From: Cyclostephanos tholiformis
Taxonomy: Eukaryota; Bacillariophyta; Thalassiosirophyceae; Thalassiosirales; Thalassiosiraceae
Direction: 5' to 3'
DNA: 10,686 nt
Assembly (NCBI GenBank): GCA_036939975.1
Contig: JALLPB010001213.1
Coordinates: forward strand, 1-10,686
The notes beneath the pieces are model-generated. The model was not told the origin of the DNA and searched no databases. It was given only the letters and a program-made list of their open reading frames with translations. Positions within the stretch are counted from its first letter, which is position 1. Each line of letters starts with the position of its first letter. The translations under genes and the position numbers were made by a program. This document shows, one piece after another, positions 7,901-10,686 of the stretch.

Positions 7901-10219
7901 TTCGTCCGACGCATTGGTATTACTTCTGCGTAAAAGATTCGCACTGAAACTGCGACCTCGTCGCCAAATGAACAACGATGGGTAAATGCCACGACTTAAA
8001 ATATCACTATCGGGGTTGGTGGCGGTCGATAATGACGCCTCAACGAGTCCTCTTTCCTTATTTTTTCCATCATCTTTCCTGTTTTCTTGCCCTTCTTTCC
8101 TGCTGCGACTACGTCCCCTACCAATACGTGTGATGCCTTTACTCAAGGGACTTCTTTTAGGTGAGCCAGAATTGTGTGATCCCCGATCATCCTCATCCTT
8201 GCTGGATGTACCCTCACGAGAGGGTAACCTTAGGTTGCTTGTGGAGACCCGATTGCAAAAATCATCCTCTTCCTTGCTCGATGTACCCTCATGACAGGGG
8301 GGTAACCGTTGGTTCCTGGTTGAGACCCGATTGCAAAAATCTTCCAAACTATCGCCGTCGTCAGCGCTTCGTGTAGCTGTAGATTTTTCGATCCTGGTCC
8401 GTTTTGACAGCGGTGAGAGACTCTTGGTATTAGATTTTCCTCCTTTTGTAGATCCCCGCTGCAGTCGAAATAGTTCGTCCGACGCATTGGTGTTACTTCT
8501 GCGTAAAAGTTTCACACTGGAACTTCGACCTCGTCGCCAATTCAACAATGAAGGGGATATGCCACGATCTAAAACATCATTTTCGGGGTTAGTGGCGGTC
8601 AATAATGACGCCTCAACGAGTCCTCTTTCCTTATTTTTTCCATCATCTTTCCTGTTTTCTTGCCCTTCTTTCCTGCTGCGACTACGTCCCCTACCAATAA
8701 GTGTGATGCCTTTACTCAAGGGACTTCTATTAGGTGTACTAGAATTGTTTGATCCCTGATCATCCTCATCATTGCTCGATGTACTTAATCTTAGGTAGCT
8801 GGTGGAGACCCGATTGCAAAAATCTTCTAGGCTATCCCCTTGAAAATGAATGTCACCTCGGTGACATCGACTGAGACCACTGGTATGCATCGTACCATCA
8901 ACTTCCATATGATACTTACCAAACTTATTTCGTTTTTTATCGCCATCGTCATTTGCAATTTGTTTTACAAGTGAAGTCGGTACTAATTCTTCTAAATCAA
9001 AATGAATATTTGCCGTCACAAAACCACTCTTCAAGCTGGGCTGATAATTGTGATATTTGTCATCGTCTTTGCTTCGTCCTTTACCTCCTGATGGATGAGT
9101 GTCACTTTTATCGCGTTCATAGCTGCCACCACCCTTGACGATTTTGTCATTGCGTTCCCCGCCAACACCATCATCATCATCGCGTGCATGACCGTGTTTT
9201 TTATGATGGCAACAGGTATCGTCATCAACAGCGGCGTCGTTGTTTGAATCGAGTGGGTCCTTTTCAGGATGACCATTGTTCACGCTATTCTCGAAATTAT
9301 CAACGTTGATCTCATCATGATCGTCATCGTCGATACGATCCAATTGACCAATCTTCAACAGCAACGACTCTGTGGGACTCCACGGAGCATCATGATCGTA
9401 GTTATCGGAGTCATAACCGCTGCGCGCGCTCTCATCGGCAGATATTGTTGACCCCTCCGTCTTACGAATTCGCGCGTTGGATCGAGGGCAGGTACCAGAT
9501 TCAACCGTGGAGTCAAATGTGTAGTCAACTGATCGATAATCTCCCGTTCGACTATCCCGATCAAAATTAATATTTTGCCTCGTCTTCCAGTGTTTCCGCG
9601 CAAAATATCGATTCCATATTGACTTCGTCTTCCCAATTCCGGAATGTTCCCCAGGTACTACCAACAACCCATCCTTCTTTTCCTCCACAGACAAGAATGA
9701 AGACAATGCGGAGCCACTAGAACTCGAGCCGAGACGAAATAAAGTTCTGACCGCACCATCATCCACCCCCTTCGCCGTGCAGTCGCTGTGATTATTCTGC
9801 CCTCGAAACAGTTCCACTCCATCGCCAGCGTTGCTCTCGACCGGCTCCAATACCAACGGCGGCGATGACCGCATCCATCCTACTTGGCTTCGATCCTCAC
9901 GTCGGTCACGACGAATCGGGCCGATGACGCTGTTGCTCCTCCTGCACGGCTCCTGGCTTCTTCCCCTACCGCCGCGGCCAAATAAAACGCGAGGTAGAGA
10001 ATGACCCCTGCTCGATTGATTCTGCTCCTTCGTCATTTCGATCTTCTCGTGATTACGACCGCGACTGTTGCTCCTTTGTAACAATACAGATCCGGCGGAT
10101 GCGTGACGATCGCATGATGTGATGACCGCGAGGTCATCCCCCCCTCCTCCCCGCATCACTCCCGCGCTCGCTACGGGAATTTTTTCTCCCCGCTTCGTGA
10201 CGCCACCCACTCGCGGCAT
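4901..10219 (-). CDS. Giant 1772-residue protein: CxxC cluster, two PDZ-like domains, SHOCT-like tail
   Basis: This is one uninterrupted reading frame from the ATG at 10219 to TAA at 4901-4903; no intron is needed. Residues 1-460 are disordered, Ser/Arg- and Asp-rich. Residues about 461-616 and 622-807 are a tandem duplication containing RGRSRSRK and the DFCNRVST motif. Residues about 854-985 hold a cysteine cluster: CLVC, two single Cys, CFQCGSC followed by RRHL, CGQC and CDVC. This resembles a degenerate LIM-type zinc site, although the usual His is absent. Residues about 1200-1300 may form a beta-rich domain. Two PDZ-like domains follow: about 1453-1532 (IGLSL loop, SGLFANSPIKEG, LLAING) and about 1548-1624 (HGLVRV, NGIFSQSQIKDGD, LSIDG). 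The end, about 1731-1772, is a two-helix segment (LDEMRENGKLSPKDYEAGK) like SHOCT tails. There is no signal peptide or clear membrane span. A scaffold or adaptor role is inferred from the PDZ folds only. The start ATG has G at -3. Confidence 0.85.
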   Translation of the reverse strand: MPRVGGVTKRGEKIPVASAGVMRGGGGDDLAVITSCDRHASAGSVLLQRSNSRGRNHEKIEMTKEQNQSSRGHSLPRVLFGRGGRGRSQEPCRRSNSVIGPIRRDRREDRSQVGWMRSSPPLVLEPVESNAGDGVELFRGQNNHSDCTAKGVDDGAVRTLFRLGSSSSGSALSSFLSVEEKKDGLLVVPGEHSGIGKTKSIWNRYFARKHWKTRQNINFDRDSRTGDYRSVDYTFDSTVESGTCPRSNARIRKTEGSTISADESARSGYDSDNYDHDAPWSPTESLLLKIGQLDRIDDDDHDEINVDNFENSVNNGHPEKDPLDSNNDAAVDDDTCCHHKKHGHARDDDDGVGGERNDKIVKGGGSYERDKSDTHPSGGKGRSKDDDKYHNYQPSLKSGFVTANIHFDLEELVPTSLVKQIANDDGDKKRNKFGKYHMEVDGTMHTSGLSRCHRGDIHFQGDSLEDFCNRVSTSYLRLSTSSNDEDDQGSNNSSTPNRSPLSKGITLIGRGRSRSRKEGQENRKDDGKNKERGLVEASLLTATNPENDVLDRGISPSLLNWRRGRSSSVKLLRRSNTNASDELFRLQRGSTKGGKSNTKSLSPLSKRTRIEKSTATRSADDGDSLEDFCNRVSTRNQRLPPCHEGTSSKEEDDFCNRVSTSNLRLPSREGTSSKDEDDRGSHNSGSPKRSPLSKGITRIGRGRSRSRKEGQENRKDDGKNKERGLVEASLSTATNPDSDILSRGIYPSLFIWRRGRSFSANLLRRSNTNASDEPFRLQRGSTKGGTSNTKSLSPLSKRTRIEKSTTTRDDDNDNRASFSNSSSYRSSSLSCDVSNLSSSQKEGKNKSSKNRGRKCLVCRRIISSRKRAEDGCYNFVRYMDFYFCSNKDESTCFQCGSCRRHLSPSSLQDDLDDDDGIRIISNARGSIVQCGQCARLLNGGGSVSSSLPSLHACASAIAVSSASSVALTAAAVAAHSSLDGVCDVCVENNEKPNDSRRGIQLLDESVKSRGNDSTARGGGGDNYAKVLSKAAKRLAEKASVKIIHLGSCISNADNDDDADKCIKTERTILLSTLYFTQSEDGNNHSKRTVQQSHNGNNPIDERDNSNTTKVVYELDSDVFGNPNYDGYNCSFSQFDNINNDEDHVDASTNPVKPPQPQPRITTVSLPALESDEINGAITPNLYVKLNWVDDDDDPDHDTTVGECSARNDAGHMYIHPERRGPAILSIESFQSKTITKETVRKVLRQTWEYVDEKENLVYDFTFSVPFKKLYISWEIAKGDELDLSLCLFEVNVRYDPPNSEAEPMDLTVEAAPNTTTSCAIGGDVTRDHYDEDDDNDILTNSVDDNLEGPVTTTRVFNDDAMRNVRNGDDDDNNNYICHVSAIDDISMGLNSVGSVAITKDATRNLRPNLSIRGCIPSVVHTRTKTLDPDRDDNDNISELLSAASCINAVILLPLIFCIKIEKKYFDEEIGLSLIEMNGATVVAEVSKSGLFANSPIKEGCVLLAINGQCLRGPRSVIRIMKDLVGMLAITMSDCPSPPGSRFVVTKSKLKKFGEEMKDITFNMSHGLVRVQAVAENGIFSQSQIKDGDICLSIDGIPAVSDGVATRVLGRSHSIVSILIFSLPEFWKRIVDYLVDTKYVRWWQKDSECKLYLKGSDVAPITLSFDAHTGLCSENNNKEHDVDLKCMNTIIDRVMKLLMESINACHGRGRPDKERRSGRSLSVSASGKITNRSDVYRRALIKLDEMRENGKLSPKDYEAGKHALAQLAIQTAR
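7801..8840 (-). repeat. Large in-frame tandem duplication inside the giant gene
   Basis: DNA at about 7801-8262 matches 8374-8840 with an offset of 573 bp over most of its length. The stretch 8029-8126 is identical to 8602-8699 over 98 bp. The unit encodes about 155 residues with SPLSKGIT, RGRSRSRKEGQENRKDD, RRSNTNASDE and SLSPLSKRTRIEKST. Both copies keep the reading frame. Differences cluster at the ends and in the NPENDVLDRG / NPDSDILSRG segment. The sequence shows either a recent duplication or homogenisation by gene conversion. Confidence 0.9.
8235..8345 (-). repeat. Secondary short duplication (DFCNRVST ... GTSSK)
   Basis: Between the two large copies, a unit of roughly 26-28 codons encoding DFCNRVST, an RLP segment and EGTSSK is repeated once more. 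The protein therefore has three DFCNRVST motifs. This shorter duplication is nested at the start of the downstream large copy and came from a separate event. Confidence 0.8.
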
Positions 10220-10686
10220 GACAACTAATACGAGTCGAATGGAGGTTAGCTGTTGCGTTTGGGTGCTCTTGCCTTGTCATACAAATAAGCTCCCGCCCCC
10301 AGTGTTGTTTCCGTTGTCCGTTTTCTATTGTGTGTGTATGATGTGGGACAATAAGCGGGCATTGATTGGAGGAGTCTCTCTTCGAATTTTAGACATTTTA
10401 GATTGTGAGCTTGTGATGATTCACGAGTTGTAAAATGAGGTTGAGGGAATAGCGAGAGAGTGATGAGAAATGACTGTGTTTAAGAGAGTTCATTCTTAAG
10501 GCTGTGATTTCTTTGAGCGTGTGCGGATACGCATGTACGAACTTGAATTTTTTTTTTTTTTGTCCATGTGCGTTGCGTTGCGATTTTTTTTTTTGGATGG
10601 GCGTCTCTTTTTGCAAAAATTCATCAAAAATTTGTTTCTTTTGTCCATCTGTGCATGTAGACGTAAAAAGTGACTACCAAAATTAT
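10220..10686. other. Upstream region of the giant gene
   Basis: This is presumed promoter and 5' leader for the minus-strand giant gene. It has two long T runs, 14 nt at 10548-10561 and 11 nt at 10584-10594, separated by a GCGTT repeat. On the minus strand these are A tracts, which could exclude nucleosomes. Small open frames on either strand have no recognisable content. Confidence 0.4.
10365..10369 (-). promoter_or_regulatory. Possible CCAAT box for the giant gene
   Basis: ATTGG on the plus strand reads CCAAT on the minus strand about 146 nt upstream of the giant gene's ATG. The spacing is plausible for a CCAAT element, but five bases occur often by chance and no other core element confirms it. 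Confidence 0.2.

Noticed and set aside
8331..8759. Plus-strand open frames at 7761-8294 and 8331-8759 that resemble each other
   Set aside because: Their similarity is the antisense shadow of the giant gene's internal duplication, not a separate gene pair.

Overview
This window looks like nuclear DNA of a microbial eukaryote, most likely a diatom (possibly centric). Gene spacing is compact, introns are short (75-130 nt) with GTGAGT-type donors and CTAAY-like branch sites, and the proteins carry Asp-, Ser- and Asn-rich low-complexity tracts. There are no Shine-Dalgarno sites or operons. The lineage is inferred from these features, not from a database match.

Layout. (1) 576-1338, plus strand: a small secreted protein from three exons. 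Exons 2 and 3 are both exactly 210 nt, and each encodes one copy of a six-cysteine domain that I do not recognise. (2) 1947-3252, minus strand: a two-exon, 391-residue membrane protein with four predicted membrane spans, a Thr/Asn-rich repeat region and an acidic repeat. (3) about 3945-4679, plus strand: a poorly resolved gene whose good coding frame changes twice, once at an 11-C homopolymer and once near 4325-4371. It may be a decaying gene, a gene with a very short intron, or an intact gene with sequence errors. (4) 4901-10219, minus strand: an intronless-looking 1772-residue protein. It has a disordered Ser/Arg/Asp-rich N-terminal half containing a near-identical internal duplication, a cluster of CxxC motifs, two PDZ-like domains and a SHOCT-like helical tail.

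Genes 1 and 2 are convergent, genes 2 and 3 divergent, and genes 3 and 4 convergent. Nothing suggests a shared pathway. The most noteworthy items are the exon-duplicated six-cysteine protein and the domain combination and internal duplication of the giant gene. I saw no rRNA, tRNA, CRISPR array, transposase or clear mobile element.
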